NCBI RefSeq assembly: GCF_019635155.1
Contig: NZ_JAHBZY010000017.1
Coordinates: 1-64,000 of the forward strand
DNA from: Nitrosomonas sp.
GTDB taxonomy: Bacteria > Pseudomonadota > Gammaproteobacteria > Burkholderiales > Nitrosomonadaceae
DNA length: 64,000 bases
Direction: 5' to 3'
Shown: positions 1 to 9,032 of the stretch, one piece after another
Layout of the letters: every line of letters starts with the position of its first letter
How positions within the stretch are numbered: position 1 is the stretch's first letter
Notes under the pieces: generated by a model
Told to the model about the DNA's origin: nothing
Databases searched by the model: none
Seen by the model: the letters and a program-made list of their open reading frames with translations, nothing else
Position numbers and translations under genes: made by a program

Positions 1-218
1 ATCATGCGGCACGGACCGCACCAAGGCGCCCAGAAATCGGCCAGCACCGCGATATCGTTGTTGGCGATATGCTTGTTGAAATAAACTTCCGTCAGTTCCA
101 CCGGCTGCGCCGTGAAAAGCGGTTGATGACAGGCGCCGCACTTGGGTGAAGCGCCTAAGCGATCACTGGGAACGCGATTGGTTGCATGACAGTGCGGACA
201 GACGATATGTGAAAGCAT
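1..218 (-). CDS. trxC: Thioredoxin 2, N-terminal part (gene runs off the left edge)
   Basis: Reading the minus strand from ATG at 218, the protein begins [17 protein letters not shown]. It carries two zinc-type CxxC pairs (CPHC, CGAC) and then the thioredoxin active site [11 protein letters not shown] before the window ends. The N-terminal zinc ribbon in front of a WCGPC fold is the hallmark of thioredoxin 2, a cytosolic disulfide reductase linked to oxidative stress. About 72 residues of roughly 140 are visible. It lies 29 bp downstream of cbpM on the same strand, so the three genes may be co-transcribed as a stress group. Identification is firm; the C terminus is not seen. Confidence 0.93.
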   Translation of the reverse strand, partial: MLSHIVCPHCHATNRVPSDRLGASPKCGACHQPLFTAQPVELTEVYFNKHIANNDIAVLADFWAPWCGPCRM

Positions 219-246
219 GATTGATTTCCTTGCGAGGCTGGTGTTT

Positions 247-564
247 TTAATATTCGTCCAATCCCGAAGTTTTCAAGCGCGTGCGTAACGATTCGACTTC
301 CTCGATTAAATCGGCCACCAGGCCGGCCAGTTCCGGATTGCTGTCAAAATCGCGTTCAATCGCGATGATTCGTTTGATCCGTATCAAGCTGCGGCTGTCG
401 AAAGCCCATGAATCCGGACTGGCTTGAAGCCGGTCGCTATCCGGTAACAATCCCCATTGCACATGCTCGATGACCCATTCGCGGCTTACACGACAGCTAC
501 GCGCCAGTTCATCCAGGCTGAGCATGGCTTCTTCCAGTAACAGTGCATCAATTTCGCGAGACAT
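247..564 (-). CDS. cbpM: Chaperone modulator CbpM (MerR-type HTH)
   Basis: This 105-residue protein has an N-terminal segment typical of the small MerR-like CbpM family ([19 protein letters not shown] resembles a helix-turn-helix) followed by a helical C terminus. CbpM binds the J domain of CbpA and restrains its co-chaperone activity. Its position 3 bp downstream of the cbpA-like gene on the same strand is the usual arrangement and supports the name. The length matches the family. No independent promoter was seen; translation is probably coupled to cbpA. Confidence 0.85.
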   Translation of the reverse strand: MSREIDALLLEEAMLSLDELARSCRVSREWVIEHVQWGLLPDSDRLQASPDSWAFDSRSLIRIKRIIAIERDFDSNPELAGLVADLIEEVESLRTRLKTSGLDEY

Positions 565-567
565 GGT

Positions 568-1509
568 TTAAACCCCCAGATGCTGGCGCGGATCGAATGC
601 GAGTTCCCGCGCCATGTTTTGATAAAACTCACGTGCTTTTTCAGTTGTGGCAGGCGGCAATACCACTTCCAGTATTAAATATAGATTGCCCGGTGTGGCG
701 GCAGGTATGCCGCGGCCTTTCAGGCGCAGTTTGCGGCCGCTTTGCGAGTTTTCCGGGATACGCACTTCGACCAGACCGTCCGGCACCGGTACTTTGACGG
801 TTGCACCCAATACTGCTTCCCAAGGCGCAACTGGTAATGTGATATAGATATCCTTGCCTTCGATGCGGTAGCGGTTATGCGGCTTGAACTGAACTTCCAG
901 GAACAAGTCACCTGCTGGCTCGCCGTTATGTCCGGGGCCGCCTTGACCGGCCAGCCGGATTACCTGACCGGCATGCACGCCTTTGGGAATGCGCACATTC
1001 AACGTGTGTTCGGTGAATACCGGCCGTCCTTGGTCATCAAGTTTCGGCATACGTAAGGAAATGCTGCGAGTGGTACCGCGATAGCTGTCTTCCAGGTCGA
1101 GCATGATTTTTGCGTGATGATCCTCGCCGCGCATGCGCTGATGCGTTTGCCGCGCACCGCCCCGCATGCCGCTGAACAATTCCGCAAAAAAGTCGCTGAA
1201 ATCGGCTGTTTGCGCACCGTTGGAACTGCGTCCGCTGAATTCGAAGTTCGCATCCCAGCCGGGTGGCGGCTGGAAATCGCTGCCAGCCTGAGAACCGCGT
1301 TGCCCCAACTGATCGTAAGCCGCGCGTTTTTCCGGATCGGACAGTACGGTATACGCCTCGTTGACTTCCTTCATTTGGTGCTCGGCGTCAGCTTCCTTGG
1401 AAACATCAGGATGATATTTGCGCGCCAGACGGCGGAACGCTTTCTTGATGTCATCCGCCGAAGCGTCGCGTGGAACGCCGAGTGTTTGATAGTAATCTTT
1501 AAATTCCAA
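568..1509 (-). CDS. cbpA: DnaJ-like co-chaperone CbpA
   Basis: The 313-residue protein starts with a J domain (MEFKDYYQTLGVPRDAS, with the diagnostic HPD in KYHPDVSKEAD), followed by a Gly/Phe/Gln-rich linker around residues 75-125 and the two beta-rich substrate-binding domains of the DnaJ C terminus (GEDHHAKIMLDLEDSY, FLEVQFKPHNRYRIEGKDIY). There is no CxxCxGxG zinc domain, which separates CbpA from DnaJ. It stimulates the ATPase of DnaK and delivers substrates in the cytosol. The adjacent cbpM gene supports the assignment. The region from 1510 to 1802 upstream contains no gene that I can support. Confidence 0.92.
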   Translation of the reverse strand: MEFKDYYQTLGVPRDASADDIKKAFRRLARKYHPDVSKEADAEHQMKEVNEAYTVLSDPEKRAAYDQLGQRGSQAGSDFQPPPGWDANFEFSGRSSNGAQTADFSDFFAELFSGMRGGARQTHQRMRGEDHHAKIMLDLEDSYRGTTRSISLRMPKLDDQGRPVFTEHTLNVRIPKGVHAGQVIRLAGQGGPGHNGEPAGDLFLEVQFKPHNRYRIEGKDIYITLPVAPWEAVLGATVKVPVPDGLVEVRIPENSQSGRKLRLKGRGIPAATPGNLYLILEVVLPPATTEKAREFYQNMARELAFDPRQHLGV

Positions 1510-1802
1510 ATCGATACTCCCGTTTATACCGCCGTGATTTTATGCCTATTATCGCTGTTTTATGCTTAAGAGTATCTCTAAAAATTCATATTTCGCCACA
1601 ATACATGGTTATTCACAAAAATTATTTTCTTACCTATTAAGTCATAGGGCACGCTAATATCTCTTGTTTTCGCCTCGTCTTGTTTAAAACGCCGAATTCT
1701 TAGGAGCGTTCTTAATAGTGAACACGGTGTGTTTGTTTTCTGCCACAACATGGGGTCATCGCCTGGATTTATCAGGAACGGAGAAGCCGGACAAAAACCG
1801 TA

Positions 1803-2975
1803 TCAGAACGGTCCGGTGATTTCGAATGTCATGCCGCCGTTAGCTTTCCCGCTGGTGCCGCGCTGGGAACTGAAATATAACCGTGAGCCGTCGGGACTAA
1901 ACGCCGGACCGGCGATTTCGGAACGATCATGACCTACCAATTGCAGCAATGGCAATACCTTGTTATGCGTTAAAACCACGATTTGCATATCGCCGCCGTC
2001 TTCGGCGACCAATAATTCCCCCACAGCATTGCCGGTGATATTGTCGACGCCGGTCAACACCGGCGACAGATAGAGCGATGCGTTATATAACACGGCGATC
2101 CGGTTTTGCCGGACATCATACGCCCATACCCGGTTATCGCCTTTGGTGGTGAAGTAAATAACGCCTTGATGGTACCAAATGCCCTCGCCGCCATCAAATT
2201 GAGTGCTGTGGGGAACTTGCCGCCGTGTTGGTACTTTGGTTGCCAAAGGATCGGGAAGAATGTGCCAACGCACTGACCCAATCCGGCCTTTGATCACTTC
2301 GGCGACTTCCAGGAAGCCGTCATCGAGATTGGGATGACCCGCGTGATCAAACGAATGTGCGGTATACCGGTAAAGACAACCGTCGGTTTGATCCTCAGTC
2401 AGGTAAAGCTGCATATTTTGGGTATCGACCGCAACCGCTTCATGCCGGAAGACTCCCAGTGCGTTTCTGACTTGCGCAGCATTGCGGCCAAACGGATCGC
2501 ATTCCCAGACCCGACCGTTATCGGTTTCCTCGCATGACAGCCAAGTTTGCCATGGCGTATGCCCGCCGGCGCAATTGCGGCTGGTATGTTGCAGAATTGA
2601 GTACGCATCGGCAATGTCACCGGCAGCATTGAAGCGCAACGCGCCGACGCCACCGGTCTGATGATCCAGTTCACTATTGGAAACATAGATCCAGCCGCCG
2701 TCTTCTGCTGCGAACGTCGCGCCGCCATCGGGGGCTGCGTGCCAGGTATAGTCAAATATTTTTTGATTCGAGCAGGCCACGATGCGGGAAGTAAACCCCG
2801 CAGGCAAGCGCACGCCGTTTGGGTCCGGCGGCAGTAACTCACGTTGCGAAGTCAGCAGCGAATGTAATGCCGCTGCATTGCCAAACGCTGGCAACAGCGC
2901 GTTACCGGCAAAAGCTCCCAGACTCAGGAAGCCGTATTGCAACAAGGTGCGCCGATCGGTATTGAACGTATTCAT
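1803..2975 (-). CDS. Tat-exported PhoX/DUF839-like protein
   Basis: The 390-residue product begins with a twin-arginine signal (TDRRTLLQYG, hydrophobic stretch, then GNAAA), so it is probably folded in the cytoplasm and exported. The rest fits the DUF839/PhoX beta-propeller family: WLSCEETDNG carries the acidic CEE ligand pair, and there are GGEGIWYHQGVIYFTTKGDNRVW and AGPAFSPDGSRLYFSSQRG-type blades (each quoted only in part of the blade). PhoX enzymes are calcium/iron alkaline phosphatases of 600 residues or more. This protein is clearly shorter, so phosphatase activity is not assured; some short relatives are of unknown function. It stands alone on the minus strand. Confidence 0.75.
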   Translation of the reverse strand: MNTFNTDRRTLLQYGFLSLGAFAGNALLPAFGNAAALHSLLTSQRELLPPDPNGVRLPAGFTSRIVACSNQKIFDYTWHAAPDGGATFAAEDGGWIYVSNSELDHQTGGVGALRFNAAGDIADAYSILQHTSRNCAGGHTPWQTWLSCEETDNGRVWECDPFGRNAAQVRNALGVFRHEAVAVDTQNMQLYLTEDQTDGCLYRYTAHSFDHAGHPNLDDGFLEVAEVIKGRIGSVRWHILPDPLATKVPTRRQVPHSTQFDGGEGIWYHQGVIYFTTKGDNRVWAYDVRQNRIAVLYNASLYLSPVLTGVDNITGNAVGELLVAEDGGDMQIVVLTHNKVLPLLQLVGHDRSEIAGPAFSPDGSRLYFSSQRGTSGKANGGMTFEITGPF

Positions 2976-3052
2976 GCCGGGACTCCTAGGAGATAGGGAG
3001 ATGGTTTACAATGCGATGCTGTTAATTATTCCTTTGATAAAAGCTTCTGACA

Positions 3053-3439
3053 ATGCTTCAAATTCTAAAACCGATTGTATCCCTGCTGATGTTTCTGACG
3101 GTGTTGTTTTTTATCAATACCATGTTGACGATCACCACTAATTTTCCGGCATGGCTCAGCACGGCTTTTTCCGCCGCTTGCGCCGGAGTGGGTGCTTGGT
3201 TCACTTGGAAAATCATTTCCGCAAAGAAAACCAACGTCTGGGTTGCCGTTATCGGCGGCGCACTAATTCTAGGCGGATTATTCTTTACGCTGGGATTTTT
3301 AGGACCGATGGTTATTGCGAAAGACACCAGCCAAGGACCGATGATCGGAATCTTTATTGCCGCACCATTGGGAGTCATTCTTGGTGCGATCGGTGGGTAT
3401 ATGTATGCGTCAAAGCAGAATGCGAGCGATGGGGACTGA
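3053..3439 (+). CDS. Small integral membrane protein of unknown function
   Basis: The 128-residue protein has four clear hydrophobic stretches, roughly residues 5-27, 32-54, 62-85 and 92-118, separated by short polar turns (ISAKKTN, KDTSQG). It ends in a short charged tail (SKQNASDGD). No recognised motif is visible. It is transcribed divergently from the PhoX-like gene and precedes a frameshifted gene by 26 bp. The reading frame is convincing because the hydrophobic pattern is regular, but no function can be stated. Confidence 0.6.
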   Translation: MLQILKPIVSLLMFLTVLFFINTMLTITTNFPAWLSTAFSAACAGVGAWFTWKIISAKKTNVWVAVIGGALILGGLFFTLGFLGPMVIAKDTSQGPMIGIFIAAPLGVILGAIGGYMYASKQNASDGD

Positions 3440-3465
3440 TTTCTTTATAGCATGCACATTTACGA

Positions 3466-3869
3466 ATGAAACTCGAGAAAATAAGATACTCAGATTTAAA
3501 TTCCCGTCAGAAAGAGATTTTTAATTTCCAGAAAGTAGCAGGTCTTCTGGCGGATTATGGATTTAATTGCATTAAGCTTGCCGATGATTGGGAAGGTGCA
3601 GATTTTCTCGCATATCACAAAAATGGTCATGAGACCCTCAAAATACAACTTAAGTCGCGACTTGCAATTGCACAGAAATACATAAATCGCTATATATGGT
3701 GTTTCCAGTTAGTGGTTTTTGGTATCTTATTGGACATGACGAGTTGGTCGAAATACTTAAGGAGCATACAGCATGGCTTAAATCTGATTCCTGGCAAAAG
3801 TATGGAGCCTACAGTGCAAATAAACCAAATAAAAAGTTAATCATTGCCTTACAGAATTCAAAATTGTAG
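3466..3869 (+). pseudogene. Frameshifted small cytosolic protein (possible nuclease-like fold)
   Basis: The first frame encodes MKLEKIRYSDLNSRQKEIFN up to NRYIW near 3699. It then degrades into unrelated sequence ending at 3840. In the next frame, from 3702, the text continues sensibly as FPVSGFWYLIGHDELVEILK through ALQNSKL with a stop at 3867-3869. A single missing base between 3699 and 3702 explains the break. The intact protein would have about 134 residues, with a KIQLKSR segment resembling the catalytic strand of restriction-endonuclease-like folds; that fold is only a suggestion. The break may be a true mutation or a sequencing error. Confidence 0.7.
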
Positions 3870-3982
3870 TTAAGAATTCGACTAATGATCACGGCATAAA
3901 TTGAATTCACATAAAAGTAGAAAGCGGATTAAATTCATTGCTCTATGGACTTGAGCCGCTTTCCGGCATTTACCTCAAAATA

Positions 3983-5920
3983 TTAATGTTCCTGTTTCTT
4001 CTGTGACGAGTGATGACTGCCGGAGTGTGGCAGAATCCTCACCAATTCCATCATGCCATTATCTTCATGAAAAACATTGTGGCAGTGCATTACCAGGAAG
4101 CCGGTAAAGTCTAGCGGTTTTTGCAGGAATTGCACGATTTCACCGATTTCCGCATTACCTTCCTTATCCGATTTTGTTTCCACTAGCAGCGTATCGCGCC
4201 AGATCGGAAACGGGTATTTGATTTGCCCGCGCGAGACCAGTTGAAATGAATTGATATGGATATGAAACATATGCGTGCCTGCAGCACTTTGTGCGGACCA
4301 TAAGTCGACTTGTTTCAATGCGAGGTCACGTTGACTGCGGATTGGATTGAACACTCTAGCGTTGATGATCGATGCGCCGCCGTCAATGGGCGCGAATTCG
4401 CTGTTCGTGAAGCCGAAGACAGCACCCTGGGTAGGGAGTTCAGGACTTTTCGCCGCAGTGATGGTCGTTGGCGCATTGAGTTTATTGAGCGCTTGTTGTG
4501 TCGGTACTTCGGTATTATAGGCAATCTCGCTTGCGCTGGCTTCGACATTCACCGTGAGGATCGGTGTTGAATTCTCGTAGCGGGAAGCTTGGCATAACTC
4601 GTTGACGGGAACGGCACTGTCGGATTGATCGACGCTGTCGTACAAGGCATATATGCCTGGTGTGGCAGGGGCCTTGATCATTAAATCCAGTCTTTGACCC
4701 GCGGCCAGTAAAAGTAATTCGTTATTCAGGATATCGTAACCACTGACTGGTTCTGCGACAGGATTGGTCAGAAGTACCGGCAAATCTTGTCCGTGTGCAT
4801 TGGGATTGCGCACGGGAATGCCGTCCGCGGCTAAAACATAAGCCGCCGGTGCTGCGGTCAATGGTTGATCGTGACCGCTGCCAATCGGCACCAAACACAT
4901 TGGAACGACATTGCCGATGCTGCCGTTAATCACTCGCCAAAGCTGGGCCTCGTTGGTCAACATCGTGATGGTTGGCTGGAATTGACCGTTGACCGATAAT
5001 TCGTTGTTGGAAACACCAGGGGCGGGCGGTTTGGGGCCACCGAATGCGCAACCGTTCTGATTGCCGTATACGCTCATGCAGTCGATACGATAAGGATCTT
5101 TTTCAGTGCCGGAACCCGTGCCGTCCGGGTAATTACCGCCATATGCGATTTCCTGCAGCAAAATAATTTGTTCACGCGCTTTTCGCACGGCGGGCAAGCT
5201 TTCCAGGCCGTGCACCGGATCTTCGATAATCAATGCTCCGGCTATACCATTGGCCAGATGCATTGCGACTGCGCCGTGCTTATGCGCATGGTACCAGTAA
5301 GTGCCGGAAGGGTGATTGGCGGGGATTTTATACGCATAAGCAAATTTTTTCGTGACGCAATTGGCTCTGCCGAATTCAGCATCGCAGTCCTTCAGCGGTT
5401 CTTTGGGCGTATTTTCCGGGAAAATATTCAGCAACACATTGTCACTCGGGCTTCGCGGTGAGACATGCAAGCCATGCGTATGCAGATTGATGACATCGAA
5501 TCCGTGTGGATTGGTGGTGCTGTGGCCGCCATCACCGGCGGATTCTTCATAGCTGAGATTGTTCTTGAAAAGAATATTCAGTTTGTCTCCGGGACGGACA
5601 CGTAAAGTTGGTCCGATCAGCAACTGAGTGGCGGATGAAGAAGCGGCGGGTTTGCTGTGCGTGAGTTTTACGCCGCGTGCTTTAACCACCGGGTTCTCGC
5701 CCGGGCCTTTTGATGCTGTCGGCGAAGGACCCGGAAGCGTGTAAGTGTCGGAATCAACATCCAAATGGACGCTTAAGGATTTTGTGGCGCCTGAGCTGGC
5801 CGATACCGGCATTTGTAGCGATGCCGCGTGAGTTAACGTGCTTGCCAGAGTGATGGTCGTGACGAAAAAAACAGAAACCATGATTTGCATTCTATATGTC
5901 TGCCAGGTGTTTTTTTTCAT
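3983..5920 (-). CDS. Periplasmic multicopper oxidase
   Basis: The 645-residue protein carries a Sec signal (MKKNTWQTYRMQIMVSVFFV, probable cleavage after THA) and all four copper motifs of the multicopper oxidase family. HTHG is near residues 147-150, HAHKHG near 211-216, MFHIHINSF near 560, and HCHNVFHEDNGMM near 614-626. The last supplies the type 1 Cys/His/Met ligands, with Met as axial ligand. Such enzymes oxidise phenols or metal ions and reduce oxygen to water outside the cytoplasmic membrane. No partner gene (cytochrome, copper transporter) is adjacent, so the substrate is unknown. It could also be a copper-tolerance or nitrite-related oxidase. Confidence 0.88.
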   Translation of the reverse strand: MKKNTWQTYRMQIMVSVFFVTTITLASTLTHAASLQMPVSASSGATKSLSVHLDVDSDTYTLPGPSPTASKGPGENPVVKARGVKLTHSKPAASSSATQLLIGPTLRVRPGDKLNILFKNNLSYEESAGDGGHSTTNPHGFDVINLHTHGLHVSPRSPSDNVLLNIFPENTPKEPLKDCDAEFGRANCVTKKFAYAYKIPANHPSGTYWYHAHKHGAVAMHLANGIAGALIIEDPVHGLESLPAVRKAREQIILLQEIAYGGNYPDGTGSGTEKDPYRIDCMSVYGNQNGCAFGGPKPPAPGVSNNELSVNGQFQPTITMLTNEAQLWRVINGSIGNVVPMCLVPIGSGHDQPLTAAPAAYVLAADGIPVRNPNAHGQDLPVLLTNPVAEPVSGYDILNNELLLLAAGQRLDLMIKAPATPGIYALYDSVDQSDSAVPVNELCQASRYENSTPILTVNVEASASEIAYNTEVPTQQALNKLNAPTTITAAKSPELPTQGAVFGFTNSEFAPIDGGASIINARVFNPIRSQRDLALKQVDLWSAQSAAGTHMFHIHINSFQLVSRGQIKYPFPIWRDTLLVETKSDKEGNAEIGEIVQFLQKPLDFTGFLVMHCHNVFHEDNGMMELVRILPHSGSHHSSQKKQEH

Positions 5921-5997
5921 TTTATTGTTTCCTCTGAAGAGTTATTGAGTTATTGATTAACCAACGCTGATGCAAGTGTATGCATTAGTTGAAATAA

Positions 5998-6912
5998 TCA
6001 TGCGGCATTCGCAAATTGTTTGGCTTGCGCGGCAATGATGCCGATTTCTTCCGTAATTGCAGGGGCTTTATTGGTATCAATCCCAAGAGAAATCCACTCT
6101 CGCTCGGTAATTTCTTGTGTGCCGTGATCAGCTTTCACAAAATCCGGCAACAATTTTTCCGCAATGCAGACAAGTCTGACCAAAGGTTCAATCTCGGCTG
6201 CGTCAGGGTGATCCGGCGTATGATGATAGCGGATAACACCGACAATTTCCGCGGGTAATCCCCAATGTGATCCGAGTTGCGCACCGATTTCGCCATGATG
6301 CATACCGAGCAATCCGCACTCGATTTCGAGGGGGGCTGCGTCACTGGGCGCGCTTAGCTTTTCGTATAAAACGTTGCTGAGGTCTTTGGCGATAAAACTA
6401 AGAACATTATAGCCAATGTCGTGCAGTAGTCCGGCCAGAAAAATTTGATCTTCCATCGGGCGCTGCCGTGCCGGCATATATCGGGCGATGGTACGCATTG
6501 CGGAAGCGATCGCCATACTATGCGCCCAAAGTTCTGTCGCTTTGAATTTTCCTTCGGTCGATTTGGAAAACGCCGCGATGGTCGCCATGCCGATGGCGAT
6601 CGCCTTGATCTGTATCAATCCCAAGCGCATAGCGGCATCTCTGACAGATGAAATCATTCCTGGCGCGCCAAATAGCGATGCATTGGACAAGCCGATAATA
6701 CGCGCTGAAATTTGCGGATCCTGCGCGATCAATTTCAATAACTGCGCCTCGCCCTCATCGGTATTGAGCGGTAATGCCAGCATTTTTCTAGCGATTGCCG
6801 GCATCGCAGGGAGTTCATGAATCCGCTCGAGGGATTTTTGCAGGTCTAAATGGTTAGAGAGGATACGTGCATTCGGCGAATTATTCGCCTCGGTCAATCC
6901 GATTTCACTCAT
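5998..6912 (-). CDS. HDOD-domain signalling protein
   Basis: The 304-residue protein matches the HDOD family, a metal-site-poor relative of HD phosphohydrolases. The domain runs from LQKSLERIHELPAMPAIARK through LLKLIAQDPQISARIIGLSN to LAGLLHDIGYNVLSF and LGMHHGEIGAQLGSHWGLP. The HD pair (LLHDIG) and HHGEIGA segment are present. HDOD proteins act as scaffolds in signalling, motility or stress regulation rather than as proven enzymes. No receiver, GGDEF or EAL domain is attached. It is monocistronic and lies 77 bp upstream, in sequence order, of the multicopper oxidase on the same strand. Confidence 0.85.
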   Translation of the reverse strand: MSEIGLTEANNSPNARILSNHLDLQKSLERIHELPAMPAIARKMLALPLNTDEGEAQLLKLIAQDPQISARIIGLSNASLFGAPGMISSVRDAAMRLGLIQIKAIAIGMATIAAFSKSTEGKFKATELWAHSMAIASAMRTIARYMPARQRPMEDQIFLAGLLHDIGYNVLSFIAKDLSNVLYEKLSAPSDAAPLEIECGLLGMHHGEIGAQLGSHWGLPAEIVGVIRYHHTPDHPDAAEIEPLVRLVCIAEKLLPDFVKADHGTQEITEREWISLGIDTNKAPAITEEIGIIAAQAKQFANAA

Positions 6913-7186
6913 CTTGAAAACCTATTGTCGATAAAAAGATAGTCAACCAACGTGATCGGTCCGGGATCGCCAATCATCATCGAATCGTCGTTGTGCAGGA
7001 CCGGTTATTACATACCCCGGTACGATTCACCGGGTTCCGGAAAACTATGACACGTTGCACATTATAGAAAGCCGTAGCGGCCAGTGACGGCTGAATAACA
7101 CAGTAAAAGGTATCTGTTTTCAGAATTACTGAGCCGGGCTGTGCAGATTCATTCAGTTATGTCAGTGACTAATTAAATACAAGAAG

Positions 7187-7202
7187 TGTGATAGAAATCA
7201 CA
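7187..7202. promoter_or_regulatory. CRP/FNR-family binding site (perfect TGTGA-N6-TCACA)
   Basis: The sequence TGTGATAGAAATCACA is an exact match to the symmetric half-sites bound by CRP-type regulators, with the canonical 6-bp spacer. Its centre lies about 160 bp upstream of the first cluster gene and about 100 bp upstream of the likely transcription start. It could serve as a distal activator or a repressor site. Which regulator binds is not determinable here. Confidence 0.5.
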
Positions 7203-7261
7203 GAGATGAGTGGTGAAGGTATGCTCAAATACATCTATTCAGTTCCGCAAATGTTGAGCGT

Positions 7262-7289
7262 TTGGAAATACGCAATTTCAACTTATAAA
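7262..7289 (+). promoter_or_regulatory. Candidate sigma-70 promoter of the cluster
   Basis: TTGGAA at 7262-7267 and TATAAA at 7284-7289 are separated by 16 bp, an acceptable -35/-10 pair, about 68 bp before the ATG at 7357. In A+T-rich DNA such pairs arise by chance, so this is tentative. Confidence 0.35.
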
Positions 7290-7356
7290 TAGAAAGTAAT
7301 GAAAGTGATTTAAGGTCGCTTTAAATTTATAAATTTCAGATTCAATTGTATCAATT

Positions 7357-8109
7357 ATGAACTTAACTACTATGGATTCTCTGGAATTGATCAATCGGAT
7401 AAATGCTGTAACGAATTTGAGTTCGTCTAATTTAAATATCATGATTGTTGGTTTAGGTGGATTGGGAGTTGTCAGTTTTACTCATAAAGTACGCGACTTA
7501 CTAGCTCTTCGCTATTCTCACATTCACACAACTGAACAGCGGGGTGTTGCACAAAAACGTGCTTCAACTTCCGCGGTAATAACAGCATCTGATTTTTTTA
7601 TTGCCCCATCTTTATCTGAAGCTAAGGTAAATTTATTAATTGCTTTGGAACCACTAGAAGCTCTCCGTTCAGCACATTTATTAGAGCCTGATGGAGTATG
7701 TTTTATTGCTGACACTCGAATTGAAACCATTTGTGGTTGTCATCGTAAATATGTGTACCCTAGTACAAAGGAAATTGTTCAATTAATTGAGCTTGGTGGA
7801 GTTCGCTGTTTAACTTTGCCGGTGACTAGCTTACTAAGATCTGAACGTTTGTTACCTGTCCATACCTCCAGCGCGATGTTAGGAATGTTTTGCGCTGCAT
7901 TCAATTTTGACCTTGAGTTAGTTTTAAACAATTCAGATAAAAACAAAGTACATTCTTTGAATACCAAAAATCGAACTGCTCTGCAATGGGGTTGCAATCA
8001 ATTCCAAAGAATTCAAAGTTCGAATGAATCGATTTCATTGACCGATCCGCAACCAATGAAATCAAATTTCTATCATCAATCTGTGTTTGGAATAAAGAGT
8101 GTGGTATGA
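7357..8109 (+). CDS. Indolepyruvate ferredoxin oxidoreductase beta-subunit-like protein (IorB type)
   Basis: The 250-residue product carries the pyruvate/ketoisovalerate oxidoreductase gamma-type domain: MIVGLGGLGVVSFTHKVRDL binds the CoA/nucleotide side, and TTEQRGVAQKRASTSAVI is the conserved EQRG..QRGG-like motif of IorB. IorB works with the TPP subunit IorA to turn aryl pyruvates and other 2-oxoacids into acyl-CoA plus CO2, passing electrons to ferredoxin. The IorA-like partner is two genes downstream, with an acyltransferase inserted between. The stop overlaps the next ATG by 4 nt (8106-8109). The start at 7357 lacks a clear ribosome site; ATG at 7372 is an alternative. Confidence 0.8.
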   Translation: MNLTTMDSLELINRINAVTNLSSSNLNIMIVGLGGLGVVSFTHKVRDLLALRYSHIHTTEQRGVAQKRASTSAVITASDFFIAPSLSEAKVNLLIALEPLEALRSAHLLEPDGVCFIADTRIETICGCHRKYVYPSTKEIVQLIELGGVRCLTLPVTSLLRSERLLPVHTSSAMLGMFCAAFNFDLELVLNNSDKNKVHSLNTKNRTALQWGCNQFQRIQSSNESISLTDPQPMKSNFYHQSVFGIKSVV

Positions 8110-9032
8110 AATCAGCATCCAATATCATTTATATGTTTCCAGGTTTGGGTGCTGAATATCCCGGCATGCTGACAGCTTTCTGTAAACATTATCCATGGGC
8201 GGAATCTGTTATCAGAGACTGGGAAAGTAGTATCGATTTTCCTCTGCTGAATTACGAGCCGGAATCTGCTCGAGATAAAGAACTTTCACGACAACTTCAA
8301 ATTCATTGTCTCAATTTATTATGGTGGAAGCTAGCTAAACCTCAAGCTGATAGCAGAGCTATATGCTGTGGTCACAGTCTAGGTTTCTATGCTTCCTTGG
8401 TTGCTGCCGGCGTGCTTTCTGAAGCAGATTCATGGTTCTGGATTCGAAGTATTTTTAATGAAGGATGGCAGGAGTTTCATGACAATCCCAATCGCATCGT
8501 CGTTTTAACTACTTCGGTTGCAATTGATGCTAATCGACTAGCAAAACAATTTGATGTCGAAATGATAGTTCGTAACAGTAGCTTGCAGGTGGTTATCTAC
8601 GGGCGGCCAGAAAATATTACAAAAATGTGTGATGCCTTAAGATGGGTAGTGCTGCGTTACAGTGATCTAGGAACCATTATCCCGTTTCACTCTGTTGCGA
8701 TGAATGGTGTTTGCAGCAGAATGCTTGAAATAGGGATTAATCATCGAAATCATTTTGATTCATCTCGTTATGAACTATGGTCTCACTTGACAGGAGAACC
8801 AATAAAATCCCGAGAGACTATTTTTCAAACATTACTGGAACAGCCAATGAGAACTGTCAATTGGCAACGACTGATTCAGAATTTGTGCAATCGTTATCAA
8901 CCAGAATTTATTGAGATCGGACCAAATCGTATTCTTAATCAATTGGTAAGGTGGATAAATCCTGCAGTCAGAGTTAACTATATTGATCATATTCGTAAAC
9001 GTAATCAATTGCCTGTAGGAGAATTGATATGA
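8106..9032 (+). CDS. FabD-like acyltransferase
   Basis: The 308-residue protein has the malonyl-CoA:ACP transacylase fold. It opens with MFPGLGAEYPGM (compare FPGQGSQ). The nucleophile elbow GHSLG places Ser91, Arg115 lies in WIRSIF, and the catalytic His196 sits in PFHS. EIGPNRIL is the conserved C-terminal loop. It would load an acyl group, extender or starter, from CoA to the ACP encoded downstream. Being locked between the two IOR subunits by 4-nt overlaps on both sides (8106-8109 and 9029-9032) suggests that it handles the acyl-CoA made by IOR. That preference is an inference; malonyl specificity is equally possible. Confidence 0.8.
   Translation: MKSASNIIYMFPGLGAEYPGMLTAFCKHYPWAESVIRDWESSIDFPLLNYEPESARDKELSRQLQIHCLNLLWWKLAKPQADSRAICCGHSLGFYASLVAAGVLSEADSWFWIRSIFNEGWQEFHDNPNRIVVLTTSVAIDANRLAKQFDVEMIVRNSSLQVVIYGRPENITKMCDALRWVVLRYSDLGTIIPFHSVAMNGVCSRMLEIGINHRNHFDSSRYELWSHLTGEPIKSRETIFQTLLEQPMRTVNWQRLIQNLCNRYQPEFIEIGPNRILNQLVRWINPAVRVNYIDHIRKRNQLPVGELI

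Larger units (their letters stand above)
6913..7356. other. Non-coding region upstream of the lipid-synthase-like cluster
   Basis: This 444-bp divergent spacer separates the HDOD gene from the first gene of the 7.36-24.6 kb block. No open frame is credible. It contains a perfect CRP/FNR-type palindrome at 7187-7202 and a possible sigma-70 promoter at 7262-7289, both listed separately. The right half is clearly A+T rich. Confidence 0.6.

Noticed and set aside
1114..1569. 151-codon plus-strand frame opposite cbpA
   Set aside because: Antisense shadow of the J-domain region; no upstream signals.
3920..3963. GAAAGCGG/CCGCTTTC inverted repeat downstream of the multicopper oxidase
   Set aside because: Arms pair but the loop is 28 nt and no T-run follows on the minus strand, so I do not call it a terminator.
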